DNA from: Aestuariirhabdus haliotis
GTDB lineage: Bacteria > Pseudomonadota > Gammaproteobacteria > Pseudomonadales > Aestuariirhabdaceae
Direction of reading: 5' to 3'
Assembly: GCF_023509475.1 (NCBI RefSeq)
Contig: NZ_JAKSDZ010000010.1
Location: forward strand, 22,010-86,009
DNA: 64,000 bases
Program-made: the position numbers and the translations under genes
The notes under the pieces: model-generated
Told to the model about the DNA's origin: nothing
Database searches by the model: none
What the model saw: the letters and a program-made list of their open reading frames with translations, nothing else
Part shown: positions 6,959-16,251 of the stretch, in pieces
How the letters are laid out: each line of letters opens with the position of its first letter
Numbering within the stretch: position 1 is the stretch's first letter

Positions 6959-9391
6959 TTACAGGCTTTTGCTGGCAGGGCGGCGTCCAAGGCGCAGGGC
7001 ATTGCCGACCACCACCAGAGAACTGCTTGCCATACCGATAGCCGCCATCCAGGGCGCCAGAAATCCACTGGCTGCCAGAGGTAGGGCAAGCAGATTATAT
7101 CCCAATGCCCAGGCAATGTTTTCACGAATGATGGTGCGGGTTTTGGCCGCAATATCCAGGGCGTCCGTCAGTTGGTTCAAATCGCCCGAGAGTAACACCA
7201 TGTCGGCATTGGTTTTTGCCAGATCCGAAGCGCTGCCCATGGCAACTGAAATATTGGCGGCTGCCAGCACCGGTACGTCGTTGATGCCATCACCCACCAT
7301 CAGAACCTGTGCCCCTTGTTGCTGCAGGGATTGTAAGCGTTCCAGTTTGATATCCGGGGTCGCGGCAGCCATGGCGGAATCGATGCCCAGGCGCTTGGCC
7401 ATGGCATTTACGACGGTTACTGCATCACCACTCAATAGCTCGACCTGATAGCCTTTTTGTTGCAGAGTTGCGATGGTTGCTGCCGCTTCGGATCTGAGTT
7501 GATCATCCAAGCGAAACCAACACAAAGGCTCGTTATTGCCTGTCAGTAAAATCCACTGGCCTTCAGGTCGGGGTGGTGCGGGCAGCGGGTTCTGGCCGCA
7601 GGCAAATGAGGGTTTACCCAAACGATAGCGTTGTCCGCCGATAACCCCTTCAACCCCTTCACCGGTCACATGCCGCAGTTGCTCGGCAGCTTCGATGCCA
7701 TTTTGGTGGAAAACCCGTGCGATGGGGTGTTCTGATTCGGCTTCGAGCCGGGCGGCAAGTGTTAAACCCTGATCTACGTCGAAGTCGTTGAGGCTGACAA
7801 CCTCTTCGAGGCTGAGCTTGCCCTGGGTAAGGGTGCCTGTCTTATCAAACAGGATATGGGTTACCCCGTTGAGGGCTTCAAAAACGTGTCCGCGGGTAAC
7901 CAGTAAACCCTGGCTATGGAGAAAGCCCGTAGCGGTAGTCAGTGCGGTAGGCGTAGCCAGCGAGAGGGCACAAGGGCAGGTGACGACCAGCACTGACAGG
8001 GTGATCCAGAATGCATCGTCGGGGCGTTCCAGGTACCAGAACGAGAATACGCTGCCAGCGGTCAGCAAAACAGCGGCTACGAACCAGCTGGCGACCTGGT
8101 CAGCAAGTTTTGCCGCCTTGGGCTTTTCCTGCTGGGCGCGATCGAGCAGGCGGACAATGGCCGACAAGCGGGTTTCGGTACCGATATCGGTAATTTCAAT
8201 CATCAGGCTGTTTTCAATATTGGCACTTCCCGCTATCAGGTTGTCACCCGGGGTTTTGCGGATGGGCATATATTCGCCGGTCAGTGCCGATTCGTCGACG
8301 CTGCTATCACCCTTTAGCACCAGGCCGTCGGCCGGGACGTTCTGCCCCGGGCCAACCCGTACCCGATCTCCCACGGCCAGCTCGGTAATGGAGATCCTCT
8401 CTTCAACCTCGGCGCCTTCCTCATTCGTCACAAGTCGAATGGCACTGGCCGGCAGCAAACTGAGTAAGGCATTGCCACTTCGATTGGTGCGATGGCGTGC
8501 ACGCATCTCCAGGAATCGTCCGAGCAGCAACAGGAAGGTAAACATGCAGACGGAGTCGAAGTAGACTTCGCCGCTGCTAAAAAACATCGCCCAGCTACTG
8601 GCGATATAGGCGCCGCCAATGGCGATGGAAACTGGTACATCCATACTCAGGTGGCGGGTTTTGATATCCCGCCAGGTGGCTTCGAAGAAGGGACGGGCGG
8701 CATAAAAGACGACGGGTGTGGCGACCAGGAAACTGACCCAACGTAGGAAATCCCGGTGCTCGGTTTCCATGCCCTGTATAGCGCCGGCATAGAGCGCAAT
8801 GGCATACATCATCACTTGCATCATGCCGATGCCACTGACCGCGAGTCGGCGAATGGCAAGGCGATTTTCGCGGCTGGCGATCTCATCCTGCTGACTGGGC
8901 AAGTAGGGGTGTGGTCGATAGCCGATGCTGGCGATACGTTCCAGGATATCGCTTAGCAGCAGCTGGCCTGGGCGCCAGCGAATATTGGCTTGATGGGTAC
9001 TCAGGTTAACCGAGGCGGACTCAACCTCGCTAAATCGGCTCAATTGTTGTTCCAGCAGCCAGGTGCAGGCGGCGCAGGTGATCCCTTCGATAATCAGGGT
9101 GGCTTGCAGGGTGCCATCGGAATGGTTGTGCACAAAGCCCTGCTGCAAGGCAGGTTGATCGTAGAGTTTCAGTTCTGCCCGGTACTCATCCGCGACAGGT
9201 TCAGGAGTCACTGCTACGTTGGAGCGAAAGCGGTAATAGTTACCCAGGCCGCCCTGGTCGATGGCTTCTGCCACCACCTTGCAGCCCATACAGCACATAG
9301 GGTGGGATACGCCGGCAATGGTTGCCTCAAACGGCACGCTGCCGCGCATCACTTCGCCGCAGTGGTAGCAGGCCGTAGACTGATCAGTCAT
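6959..9391 (-). CDS. ccoI: Copper-exporting P-type ATPase of cbb3 assembly (CcoI/FixI)
   Basis: An 810-residue P1B-type ATPase that moves copper across the inner membrane to supply the oxidase. The N-terminus has an extra cysteine-rich domain typical of CcoI (C8, C11, then CC-x2-C at 33-37), followed by a heavy-metal-associated domain with TCAACTW at 105-111. The membrane copper site CPC is at 472-474, the phosphorylated aspartate is in DKTGT at 516-520, and the hinge GDGIND is at 700-705. The gene lies 5 bp after ccoH and 18 bp before ccoS. Confidence 0.97.
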   Translation of the reverse strand: MTDQSTACYHCGEVMRGSVPFEATIAGVSHPMCCMGCKVVAEAIDQGGLGNYYRFRSNVAVTPEPVADEYRAELKLYDQPALQQGFVHNHSDGTLQATLIIEGITCAACTWLLEQQLSRFSEVESASVNLSTHQANIRWRPGQLLLSDILERIASIGYRPHPYLPSQQDEIASRENRLAIRRLAVSGIGMMQVMMYAIALYAGAIQGMETEHRDFLRWVSFLVATPVVFYAARPFFEATWRDIKTRHLSMDVPVSIAIGGAYIASSWAMFFSSGEVYFDSVCMFTFLLLLGRFLEMRARHRTNRSGNALLSLLPASAIRLVTNEEGAEVEERISITELAVGDRVRVGPGQNVPADGLVLKGDSSVDESALTGEYMPIRKTPGDNLIAGSANIENSLMIEITDIGTETRLSAIVRLLDRAQQEKPKAAKLADQVASWFVAAVLLTAGSVFSFWYLERPDDAFWITLSVLVVTCPCALSLATPTALTTATGFLHSQGLLVTRGHVFEALNGVTHILFDKTGTLTQGKLSLEEVVSLNDFDVDQGLTLAARLEAESEHPIARVFHQNGIEAAEQLRHVTGEGVEGVIGGQRYRLGKPSFACGQNPLPAPPRPEGQWILLTGNNEPLCWFRLDDQLRSEAAATIATLQQKGYQVELLSGDAVTVVNAMAKRLGIDSAMAAATPDIKLERLQSLQQQGAQVLMVGDGINDVPVLAAANISVAMGSASDLAKTNADMVLLSGDLNQLTDALDIAAKTRTIIRENIAWALGYNLLALPLAASGFLAPWMAAIGMASSSLVVVGNALRLGRRPASKSL

Positions 9392-9396
9392 TGTTA

Positions 9397-9951
9397 TCAG
9401 GGGCCGGTATAACCAATTTGGATATCTGTATTACCGTCGAAGTTGTGCTGGCCTTCGATTAGCCAGCCTTCCTCAGAGGGCTTGTAGGAAACCTGGTCTT
9501 CAATGGTTTCCAGGTGCAGATAGCGACGGCCACTCAGTTCACGCTCAAGTTGTCCGGTATAACGACCGGCCGAAACCTGCTTCACATCGATGATCTGGTC
9601 CTGCTTGGCCTGGGTTGGAGAGAGGAAACTCAGGCGAAGCGAGGGGGGGAGTTGTTCACCACGGCTGCGCAGCTGCAGGCTGACTTCACCGGTCAGTTGA
9701 TCAACCTTGAGGTCGGCGCCAATCTGCAAGGTCTCGGCGCGTTGGTTACGAGCAATCACCTGATTAATGGCTTTGCCGCTTTTGTAATACTCGTCTTTGA
9801 CCAGGCTGTCCTGGTTCGTGAAAGCCACGATGAGCATGGTGGTGCCCAGGCATACGGAAGCCATAGGGATGCCAAACACAAACCAGAACCAGCCCTGGCG
9901 ATACCAGGGCGCTACAGGTTCGTCAGATTGTTGGGTTGAATAAGCGCTCAT
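9397..9951 (-). CDS. ccoH: cbb3 oxidase assembly protein CcoH/FixH
   Basis: A 184-residue protein with one membrane helix near residues 18-40 (WFWFVFGIPMASVCLGTTML) and a periplasmic beta-rich domain. The FixH signature 'NQDSLVKDEYYKSGKAIN' follows the helix. CcoH stabilises early assembly intermediates of the cbb3 oxidase. It lies between ccoG and ccoI with a 5-bp gap to ccoI, inside the ccoGHIS operon. Confidence 0.93.
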   Translation of the reverse strand: MSAYSTQQSDEPVAPWYRQGWFWFVFGIPMASVCLGTTMLIVAFTNQDSLVKDEYYKSGKAINQVIARNQRAETLQIGADLKVDQLTGEVSLQLRSRGEQLPPSLRLSFLSPTQAKQDQIIDVKQVSAGRYTGQLERELSGRRYLHLETIEDQVSYKPSEEGWLIEGQHNFDGNTDIQIGYTGP

Positions 9952-10002
9952 GGATAATGACTCATACTTTGTTACTACGTGAAGGATTGGCGATTGTACG
10001 GT

Positions 10003-11421
10003 TTACAGGTCGGTAGGACCAATAAATCGGCTGTCATGTACTCCAGTGACGCTGCTGTCGTCGGTGGAAATCACGGTGAACTCAATATCACTGGAACGTT
10101 TTGTGATATTAGCCGGGTCAACTTCCAGACGAACCGGAATAGAGGCGACATCCCCGGAGCGCACCAGAACCACTTCGTCACCCTGGTAATTAAGCCCTTT
10201 GAGGCCGCTAGCAGAAATTTTGAAATGGTGATCACGACCATCCATATTAGCAACCTTCAGGGTGTAAACGTTCTCAATCATGCCCTGACTGGTTTCGTTA
10301 TACAGGCTATTGCGGTCTCGAAGCACCTCCATCGAAAGCGGTACGCGAGTATTCAGGGTGTAAATAACGATGCCAATCATGACCAGCAGCACGGCCAGAT
10401 AACCCAACAGGCGAGGTCGCAGGATATTGGTTTTGCCGCCTTCCAGGTTGTGTTCCGTGGTGTAACTGACCAACCCTTTGGGGTAGTCCATTTTATCCAT
10501 GATTTCATCGCAGGCGTCGATACAGGCCGCACAACCGATGCATTCGTACTGTAGACCATCACGAATATCGATGCCGACCGGGCAGACGTGCACGCAGACC
10601 TTGCAGTCGATGCAATCTCCTAGCCCCTGTTCTTTGTAATTAGTGTCCTTTCGACGAGGGCCTCGGCTTTCACCACGTTTGGGATCATAGGAAACAATCA
10701 GGGTGTCCTGGTCAAACATAACCGCCTGAAAACGAGCATAGGGACACATGTAAATGCAGACCTGTTCCCGCAAAAAGCCTGCATTGGCGTAGGTGGCGAC
10801 CGTAAAGAAGAGAATCCAAAAGGCAGCCCAGGGCCCAATTTCAAACGCCAGTAAGCTGGGAACCAGCTCGCGTATCGGAGTGAAGTAACCCACGAAGGTG
10901 ACACCGGTGGCAAAGGCAACCACAAACCAGATGCCATGTTTAGCGGCTTTACGCAGAAATTTTTCGACACTCATGGGTTGTTGGTCGAGTTTGATGCGGC
11001 GGTTACGCTCGCCTTCTGTAACCCGCTCGGCCCACATATAAACCCAGGTGTAAACGCTCTGGGGGCAGGTGTATCCGCACCAGACGCGGCCGGCTAGCAC
11101 GGTAATAAAGAATAATCCCATGGCGCAGATAATGAGTAACCAGGACAGCAGCATGAAATCCTGGGGCCAGAAGGTGGTGCCAAACATATGGAATTTACGG
11201 GCCGGAAGGTCCCATAGGACAACTTGCTGACCGTCCCAGTTAATCCAGGCAAAGCCAAAATAAAGGATAAACAGAAACCATCCACCGGCCATTCGCAGGG
11301 TTCGGTAGATCCCTTTGAAAGAGCGGGTGTAGATCTGCTCTCGGCTTTGGTATAGGTCGACGACTTCGATGGATTCTACAGGGCTGCTACCAGTTTCCTT
11401 GGGATCTACGGGTGTGTTCAT
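10003..11421 (-). CDS. ccoG: cbb3 oxidase accessory polyferredoxin CcoG/RdxA
   Basis: A 472-residue membrane protein with two [4Fe-4S] clusters that, in studied relatives, reduces copper for oxidase assembly. From the ATG at 11421 (a TTG at 11445 is possible but less likely) the motifs are CGYTCPQ near residues 115-121, and C-x2-C-x2-C-x3-C starting at 270 and again at 294 (CIDCKVCVHVCP and CIGCAACIDACD). About five membrane helices and a C-terminal Ig-like periplasmic domain follow the usual plan. It is the first gene of the ccoGHIS group, separated from ccoNOQP by a terminator. Confidence 0.96.
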   Translation of the reverse strand: MNTPVDPKETGSSPVESIEVVDLYQSREQIYTRSFKGIYRTLRMAGGWFLFILYFGFAWINWDGQQVVLWDLPARKFHMFGTTFWPQDFMLLSWLLIICAMGLFFITVLAGRVWCGYTCPQSVYTWVYMWAERVTEGERNRRIKLDQQPMSVEKFLRKAAKHGIWFVVAFATGVTFVGYFTPIRELVPSLLAFEIGPWAAFWILFFTVATYANAGFLREQVCIYMCPYARFQAVMFDQDTLIVSYDPKRGESRGPRRKDTNYKEQGLGDCIDCKVCVHVCPVGIDIRDGLQYECIGCAACIDACDEIMDKMDYPKGLVSYTTEHNLEGGKTNILRPRLLGYLAVLLVMIGIVIYTLNTRVPLSMEVLRDRNSLYNETSQGMIENVYTLKVANMDGRDHHFKISASGLKGLNYQGDEVVLVRSGDVASIPVRLEVDPANITKRSSDIEFTVISTDDSSVTGVHDSRFIGPTDL

Positions 11422-11481
11422 GTTGCATCCAGGCGGTAAGATCAAAAAAATCCGGCAAGCTGAGTCCAGCGAGGAGGAGTG

Positions 11482-11545
11482 GCCGGTTTTCCATAAAGCT
11501 GGCAGTCAGCGCTATGGAAAACCGGCTGCCCGGGAGGGCAGCCGG
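11482..11545 (-). terminator. Terminator after ccoNOQP, with an overlapping second hairpin
   Basis: On the minus strand just after the ccoP stop, nine-base arms CCGGCTGCC/GGCAGCCGG (11522-11530 and 11537-11545) form a GC stem followed by TTTT, a Rho-independent terminator. A second, larger inverted repeat overlaps it: 14-base perfect arms at 11482-11495 and 11513-11526. The two stems share bases, so they exclude each other. Confidence 0.75.
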
Positions 11546-11553
11546 GTATAGCG

Positions 11554-12438
11554 TTACTTATTCGACAGGCTGTAGATGTAAGCTGAGACAAGGTGGACCT
11601 TGTCTTCACCCAGAATGTCATTCCAGGCAGGCATTACGCCGTTACGGCCGTTACGAATGGTGTAAGCCACACGAGCAGGTGATGAACCATAGAGCCAGAT
11701 GTTGTCGGCCAGGTTAGGCGCACCCAGCGCCAGATTACCTTCACCGGCAGCACCGTGACAGGCGGCACAGGTTGCATCGAATACGACCTTGCCTGCGGCT
11801 AGCTGAGCGGCATCGGCATTTTGCTCGAGACCGCTCATGGAGCGAACGTAGGCGGTGACATCGGTCACGCCCTTGTCACCAATCACGGCCCCCCAGGCTG
11901 GCATCTGGCCCTTACGTCCCTCAGCGATACTGGTTTTAATGGCATCGGCGCTGCCGCCATATAACCAGGAACCATCGGTCAGGTTAGGGAAGCCAAAGGC
12001 ACCACGGGCATCGGAGCCATGGCACAGGGCGCAGTTGTTGGCAAAAATGCGCTGCCCCATCTGCAAGGCCTGCTCGTCTTTTGCCACATCTTCAACGGAA
12101 AGGGCGCTGAACTTGGCATAGATCGGGCCATATTCTTTCTCGGCTTGCGCCATCTCTTCTTCGTATTGGCCGATCTGGGTCCAGCCACCGATACCGGGGA
12201 AATTACCCATGCCTGGGTAGTAGATGAGGTAGACAACACCAAAAATCAGGGTGCCGACAAACATCTTGAACCACCAGCCTGGCAGGGGGTTGTCGTATTC
12301 CTCGATACCGTCGTAACTGTGACCCGTTGTTTTACCGCCACCCAGGGTTGTGGTGCGGTTGGCAAACAGAATCCAGGTGATCAGTCCGACGCACGTGGTG
12401 GTCAGGATGATGATCCACCAACTCCAAAAGCTATCCAT
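11554..12438 (-). CDS. ccoP: cbb3-type cytochrome c oxidase subunit III (diheme)
   Basis: A 294-residue membrane-anchored diheme cytochrome c. Two N-terminal helices are followed by two cytochrome c domains with heme sites C136-x2-C139-H140 (CALCH) and C224-x2-C227-H228 (CAACH). It passes electrons from soluble cytochromes to CcoO and CcoN. The PGWW motif near residues 53-56 before the second helix is typical. Its ATG overlaps the ccoQ stop by 8 bp. Confidence 0.97.
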   Translation of the reverse strand: MDSFWSWWIIILTTTCVGLITWILFANRTTTLGGGKTTGHSYDGIEEYDNPLPGWWFKMFVGTLIFGVVYLIYYPGMGNFPGIGGWTQIGQYEEEMAQAEKEYGPIYAKFSALSVEDVAKDEQALQMGQRIFANNCALCHGSDARGAFGFPNLTDGSWLYGGSADAIKTSIAEGRKGQMPAWGAVIGDKGVTDVTAYVRSMSGLEQNADAAQLAAGKVVFDATCAACHGAAGEGNLALGAPNLADNIWLYGSSPARVAYTIRNGRNGVMPAWNDILGEDKVHLVSAYIYSLSNK

Positions 12439-12610
12439 TATTCTTCTCCTGATCAGAGTTTTCTAACGAGTCCGGGTCGTCTGCGAAGGGCAGGTTAGCC
12501 GCTTCGTCAAAGTCTTTTTTCTTGCTGGAGCTGTACGCCCAAAGGACAACGCCGATGAACGCAAGCAGCGCGAAAACAGTAGCCAGACCTCGTAATGTAT
12601 TGATATCCAC
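12431..12610 (-). CDS. ccoQ: cbb3-type oxidase small subunit CcoQ
   Basis: A 59-residue single-helix membrane protein starting at a GTG (12610). It reads VDINTLRGLATVFALLAF and continues with IGVVLWAYSSSKKKDFDEAA, the usual CcoQ pattern of a helix followed by a lysine patch and an acidic tail. CcoQ steadies the assembled oxidase. It begins 6 bp after the ccoO stop and overlaps ccoP by 8 bp. Confidence 0.93.
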   Translation of the reverse strand: MDINTLRGLATVFALLAFIGVVLWAYSSSKKKDFDEAANLPFADDPDSLENSDQEKNNG

Positions 12611-12615
12611 TGTGA

Positions 12616-13224
12616 TTACCGCTTCTGAGAAATGACGGTGCCGAGGTTCTGCAGATAAGCAACCAGTGCATCCAGCTCGGTTTTGCCGCGAACGGCATCG
12701 CTGGCGCCTGCTATATCCTCATCGGTATAGGGAACGCCTACGGTACGCAGAGCTTCCATCTTGGCGGCGGTGTACTTGCCGGTGAGTTTGTTCTCAGCCA
12801 GGAAAGAGTACGCCGGCATGATGGAGGTCGGGACCACATCACGGGGGTTGATCAGGTGCGCACGGTGCCAGTCATCGGAATAACGCTGTCCAACACGAGC
12901 CAGATCAGGACCGGTACGCTTGGAGCCCCACAGGAAGGGGTGCTCGTAAACGCTTTCACCGGCAACCGAATAATGGCCGTAACGCTCGGTTTCTGCACGG
13001 AAAGGGCGAATCATCTGTGAGTGGCAGCCGACGCAGCCTTCACGGATATAGATATCGCGACCTTCCAGTTGCAATGCATTGTGAGGCTCAAGGCCCTCAA
13101 CAGGCTCGGTAGTCTCTGCCTGAAAGAACAGAGGTACGATCTCAACCAGGGCGCCAAAGCTGATGGCGATGATGGTAAAGAAGATCATCAAGCCGATATT
13201 TTTTTCGACAATTTCGTGATTCAT
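12616..13224 (-). CDS. ccoO: cbb3-type cytochrome c oxidase subunit II (monoheme)
   Basis: A 202-residue membrane-anchored monoheme cytochrome c. One N-terminal helix (residues 10-34) precedes the heme site C64-x2-C67-H68 in '[14 protein letters not shown]', the CcoO signature. It relays electrons from CcoP to CcoN at the periplasmic face. It lies 13 bp after ccoN. Confidence 0.97.
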   Translation of the reverse strand: MNHEIVEKNIGLMIFFTIIAISFGALVEIVPLFFQAETTEPVEGLEPHNALQLEGRDIYIREGCVGCHSQMIRPFRAETERYGHYSVAGESVYEHPFLWGSKRTGPDLARVGQRYSDDWHRAHLINPRDVVPTSIMPAYSFLAENKLTGKYTAAKMEALRTVGVPYTDEDIAGASDAVRGKTELDALVAYLQNLGTVISQKR

Positions 13225-13237
13225 GATTCTGTTCCCC

Positions 13238-14662
13238 TTAGGCCATCTGCGCCGCAGCGTTCGCTTTAACCGGATCGGCGTTACGGACGGTGGCCCAGGT
13301 GTTATAAGCCATCAGAAGCATGCCCAGCAGGAAGAAAGCACCGCCGATCGCACGGACGATGTAACCAAATTCACTGGCCTGAACTGATTCGATAAAGCTG
13401 TAAGTCAAGGTGCCGTCGGTATTTACTGCGCGCCACATCAGGCCCTGAGTAATACCGTTTACCCACATGGAAGCGATGTACAGAACGGTACCGATGGTCG
13501 CCAGCCAGAAATGGGTATTGATCAAGGATACGCTGGCCATCTCATCTTTACCCCAGAGTTTGGGGATCAGGTGATAGAGGCAGCCGATCGATACCATGGC
13601 AACCCAGCCCAAGGCACCGGCGTGTACGTGACCAATGGTCCAGTCGGTGTAGTGGGAGAGGGCGTTGACGGTCTTGATGGCCATCATTGGGCCTTCAAAT
13701 GTCGACATACCGTAGAAGGAGAGTGATACCACCAGGAAGCGCAATACCGGGTCGGTGCGCAGCTTATGCCAGGCGCCACTCAGGGTCATCATTCCGTTGA
13801 TCATGCCACCCCAGGACGGTGCCAGCAGGATCAGCGACATCACCATGCCCAGGCTCTGAGCCCAATCCGGGAGAGCGGTGTAGTGCAGGTGGTGAGGGCC
13901 AGCCCAGATGTAGATAGCAACCAGAGCCCAGAAATGCACGATAGACAAACGGTAAGAGTAAACAGGGCGACCTGCTTGCTTGGGTACGAAGTAGTACATC
14001 ATGCCCAGGAAACCGGCGGTCAGGAAGAAACCTACCGCGTTGTGTCCATACCACCACTGAATCATGGCGTCTTGAGCACCCGCGTAAACAGAGTAGGACT
14101 TCCACATGTTAACCGGAATGGCCATGTTGTTAACAATATGAAGCACGGCGACGGTGACAATAAAGCCGCCGAAGAACCAGTTGGCAACATAGATGTGCTT
14201 GCCCTGACGCTTCATGATGGTGCCGAAGAAGACAATCGCGTAGGAGACCCAAACAATGGCGATGGCAATGCCAATAGGCCATTCCAGTTCGGCGTACTCT
14301 TTGGAGGTTGTCAGGCCCTGAGGCAGGGTGATAACAGCAGCAACGATGATTGCTTGCCAGCCCCAGAAAGTGAAAGCGGCCAGACTGTCAGAAAACAGTC
14401 GAGCTCGACAAGTACGCTGCACGACGTAGTACGACGTAGCGAAGAGGGCACTACCACCAAAGGCAAAAATAACGGCGTTCGTATGAAGCGGACGCAGGCG
14501 GCCAAAGGTTAGGTAAGGTTCAAAGTTTAGGTCAGGAAAAACCAACTGGGTAGCGATTAACACTCCCACTGCCATTCCAACGATCCCCCAAATGACCGTC
14601 ATAATGGCAAACTGGCGTACGACCTTATAGTTATAAAATGAAGTATTGGTTACCGTACTCAT
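13238..14662 (-). CDS. ccoN: cbb3-type cytochrome c oxidase subunit I
   Basis: A 474-residue catalytic subunit with about 12 membrane helices that reduces oxygen to water at the heme b3-CuB centre with high affinity and pumps protons. Conserved pieces include '[19 protein letters not shown]' with a heme b histidine, [18 protein letters not shown] with the CuB region, '[13 protein letters not shown]' and '[17 protein letters not shown]' near the C-terminal heme ligands. It is the first gene of ccoNOQP. Control by Fnr is indicated by the box at 14956-14969. Confidence 0.98.
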   Translation of the reverse strand: MSTVTNTSFYNYKVVRQFAIMTVIWGIVGMAVGVLIATQLVFPDLNFEPYLTFGRLRPLHTNAVIFAFGGSALFATSYYVVQRTCRARLFSDSLAAFTFWGWQAIIVAAVITLPQGLTTSKEYAELEWPIGIAIAIVWVSYAIVFFGTIMKRQGKHIYVANWFFGGFIVTVAVLHIVNNMAIPVNMWKSYSVYAGAQDAMIQWWYGHNAVGFFLTAGFLGMMYYFVPKQAGRPVYSYRLSIVHFWALVAIYIWAGPHHLHYTALPDWAQSLGMVMSLILLAPSWGGMINGMMTLSGAWHKLRTDPVLRFLVVSLSFYGMSTFEGPMMAIKTVNALSHYTDWTIGHVHAGALGWVAMVSIGCLYHLIPKLWGKDEMASVSLINTHFWLATIGTVLYIASMWVNGITQGLMWRAVNTDGTLTYSFIESVQASEFGYIVRAIGGAFFLLGMLLMAYNTWATVRNADPVKANAAAQMA

Positions 14663-14896
14663 CTTTCAGGTTCCATCAGTTGCACGTGCTGTTTTGTCAT
14701 AACATCAACCCGAACGCGGTCCAAGCGTAGGTGTACGCTCTTTATTTATAATTTTTATTGTGCGGAAGTTGTCCGCTGAGGCTATGACTCTTTGTAAGCA
14801 GGCGAAGGTCGAAGAGCTTCGGCCGCTTGGCTCCCTTATAAGGCGGTTCCGATTACCAAGGCAATCGATTCCGGCTGCGGAGGATAAGTGTTGCGC

Positions 14897-14969
14897 GTGA
14901 TATATGTCAACAAGCATCCACAGGGCCTTTGTACCAAACCACTCTAGGTTGCTGCTTGATCTAAATCAA
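14897..14969 (-). promoter_or_regulatory. Fnr-activated promoter of ccoNOQP
   Basis: A perfect box, TTGAT-TTAG-ATCAA on the minus strand, lies at 14956-14969. A -10-like TACAAA at 14928-14933 sits at exactly the class II distance, predicting a start near 14921. A weaker Fnr-like site (two base changes from consensus) follows at 14897-14910, just downstream of that start, and could damp expression. The remaining leader (about 230 bases to the ATG at 14662) holds no other feature I can name. Confidence 0.75.
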
Positions 14970-15011
14970 TCTTTTATGGACTGTGTCGCTCAATGGAAAT
15001 ATAGCAACGGA

Positions 15012-15785
15012 TTAATCGGCTTTTGGCTGAGGTAGCCCGGCTGTGTTCAGGAGTTGCTCATAGTCGGTCAGCACCAGTTTTCGGGCGTCTATATCGATTA
15101 AACCTTGCTGTTGGAATTTGCTCAGCGCACGGCTCAGGGTTTCTTTCGGCAATCCCAGGAAGTTGGCGATATCATCACGCCGCATGCTCAGGGTCAGGGT
15201 CGGGTAATCGAATCCGCGTCGGCGGGTGCGTTGCTCCAGGTTAATAAAGAAAGCAGCCACGCGTTGGTCGACATTTTTTCTTCCCATGAGTGTGGTAAAG
15301 CTGAGCTGGCTGTGGAAGCTCTCCATGCTGAGCATGGTAAAGAGATTGCTGCGCAGTTCCGGTACTTTGTCGGCGTAGTCCATTAAACGTTGATAGGGGA
15401 TTTCGCAGACATAGCTTTGTTCCAGGGCAATGGCCTTGTATGGGTAATGGCCTACGGCCATGCCGCTGTAACCCACCAGCTCACCGCTAAAACTGAAGCC
15501 GCATACCTTTTCTTTGTGCTGCTCATCCGGTAACACCAGCTTGAAGGCACCGGCGCTAATGGCGTAGATGGCATTAAAGGCGTCGCCTTCGCCAAACAAG
15601 ACCTCTCCTGCAGCAAGTGGCACCCGGCGCTGAAGGAGACCTTCTATCAGGTCAAACTGGTTGCCGGATATTTCGAGTGGATTGCACAGAGGGAACAGGG
15701 CGCAGTGTTCGCATTGGACGTACTTGTCCTCTTCTGCTTTGGTGCAGTCTCTTTTGGGGCAACTGGGCTCTGTTGGTTGAGTCAT
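15012..15785 (-). CDS. Second Fnr/Anr-type regulator with extra N-terminal cysteines
   Basis: A paralogue of the regulator at 3562. From the ATG at 15785 it is 257 residues; a TTG at 15806 would coincide with the predicted transcript start, so I prefer the ATG. Cluster cysteines are C25, C28, C34 and C127. Unlike the first copy it also has C9 and C14 in an N-terminal extension (SCPKRDC). The recognition helix near 204-224 keeps Glu and Ser-Arg (KETLSRAL), so the target sequence should be similar. A perfect Fnr box lies just upstream, and the ccoN Fnr box lies just past its stop. The role of the additional cysteines is unknown. Confidence 0.9.
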   Translation of the reverse strand: MTQPTEPSCPKRDCTKAEEDKYVQCEHCALFPLCNPLEISGNQFDLIEGLLQRRVPLAAGEVLFGEGDAFNAIYAISAGAFKLVLPDEQHKEKVCGFSFSGELVGYSGMAVGHYPYKAIALEQSYVCEIPYQRLMDYADKVPELRSNLFTMLSMESFHSQLSFTTLMGRKNVDQRVAAFFINLEQRTRRRGFDYPTLTLSMRRDDIANFLGLPKETLSRALSKFQQQGLIDIDARKLVLTDYEQLLNTAGLPQPKAD

Positions 15786-15812
15786 CGGGCGCAAGTCTAG
15801 GGTCAAAATGCC

Positions 15813-15854
15813 ATCTTAAAGCAGTCGCAATCTGTCGGCTTTGATAATTATCAA
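15813..15854 (-). promoter_or_regulatory. Fnr-activated promoter of the second Fnr gene
   Basis: A perfect, fully palindromic box TTGATAATTATCAA lies at 15841-15854. A -10-like TAAGAT is at 15813-15818, again the class II spacing, predicting a start near 15806 and a leader of about 21 bases to the ATG at 15785. This predicts that the regulator gene is activated by the first Fnr or by itself. Confidence 0.72.
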
Positions 15855-15887
15855 CTTTCACCAGAAAGCGAACGGGTTGTTATTGCT

Positions 15888-15920
15888 ACTGCTTGCCTTT
15901 GCCTTTGCCTGGCAAGCAGT
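15888..15920. terminator. Hairpin between the monooxygenase-like gene and fnr2
   Basis: Perfect 10-base arms ACTGCTTGCC (15888-15897) and GGCAAGCAGT (15911-15920) around a 13-base loop. It lies 19 bp beyond the stop of the minus-strand gene at 15940. There is no clear T-run on either strand, so termination is only a guess. Confidence 0.4.
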
Positions 15921-15939
15921 GCAGTCATTGATTGATTAA

Positions 15940-16221
15940 TTAATGGGAAAGAACGGTGGCTTTCTCTTCAACTTCGAGCATTGGCTTGATGGCTTCCAGT
16001 AACTGCCGACGTTGCGGTGAATTTTCCCACATTTGCCAGGACTGGACATTCGCCCAGTTAATGATGACGAGGCGATGATTGGGGTTAGCAACATCTTTCA
16101 GCGATTCGCTGGAGATAAAGCCTGGCGCCTGAACAACGCCTGAAATGGTTTTTTTGATGGCTTCTTCGTAGTGTGGGCCAAGGCCTTCTGCTATTACTCG
16201 TTCGATGACGACTTTGATCAT
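15940..16221 (-). CDS. Antibiotic-biosynthesis-monooxygenase (ABM) domain protein
   Basis: A 93-residue single-domain protein of the ABM/dimeric alpha-beta barrel fold. Typical features are the opening 'MIKVVIERVIAEG', the central GF-x-S-S-E (GFISSESLKD) and the aromatic W-x-x-W motif (SWQMWENSP). Members include quinol monooxygenases and heme-degrading enzymes, but many have no known substrate, so no specific reaction is claimed. It is a single gene with an 18-bp palindrome 31 bp upstream of its start. Confidence 0.82.
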   Translation of the reverse strand: MIKVVIERVIAEGLGPHYEEAIKKTISGVVQAPGFISSESLKDVANPNHRLVIINWANVQSWQMWENSPQRRQLLEAIKPMLEVEEKATVLSH

Positions 16222-16251
16222 TGATATTTCCTTACTGATCGCTACTTATGA

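Noticed and set aside
7788..8564. 258-codon open frame antisense to ccoI
   Set aside because: Serine- and arginine-rich shadow of the P-type ATPase gene.
13766..14512. Long open frame antisense to ccoN (248 codons)
   Set aside because: It overlaps an intact, well-conserved gene and has no domain; it arises from codon bias of ccoN.
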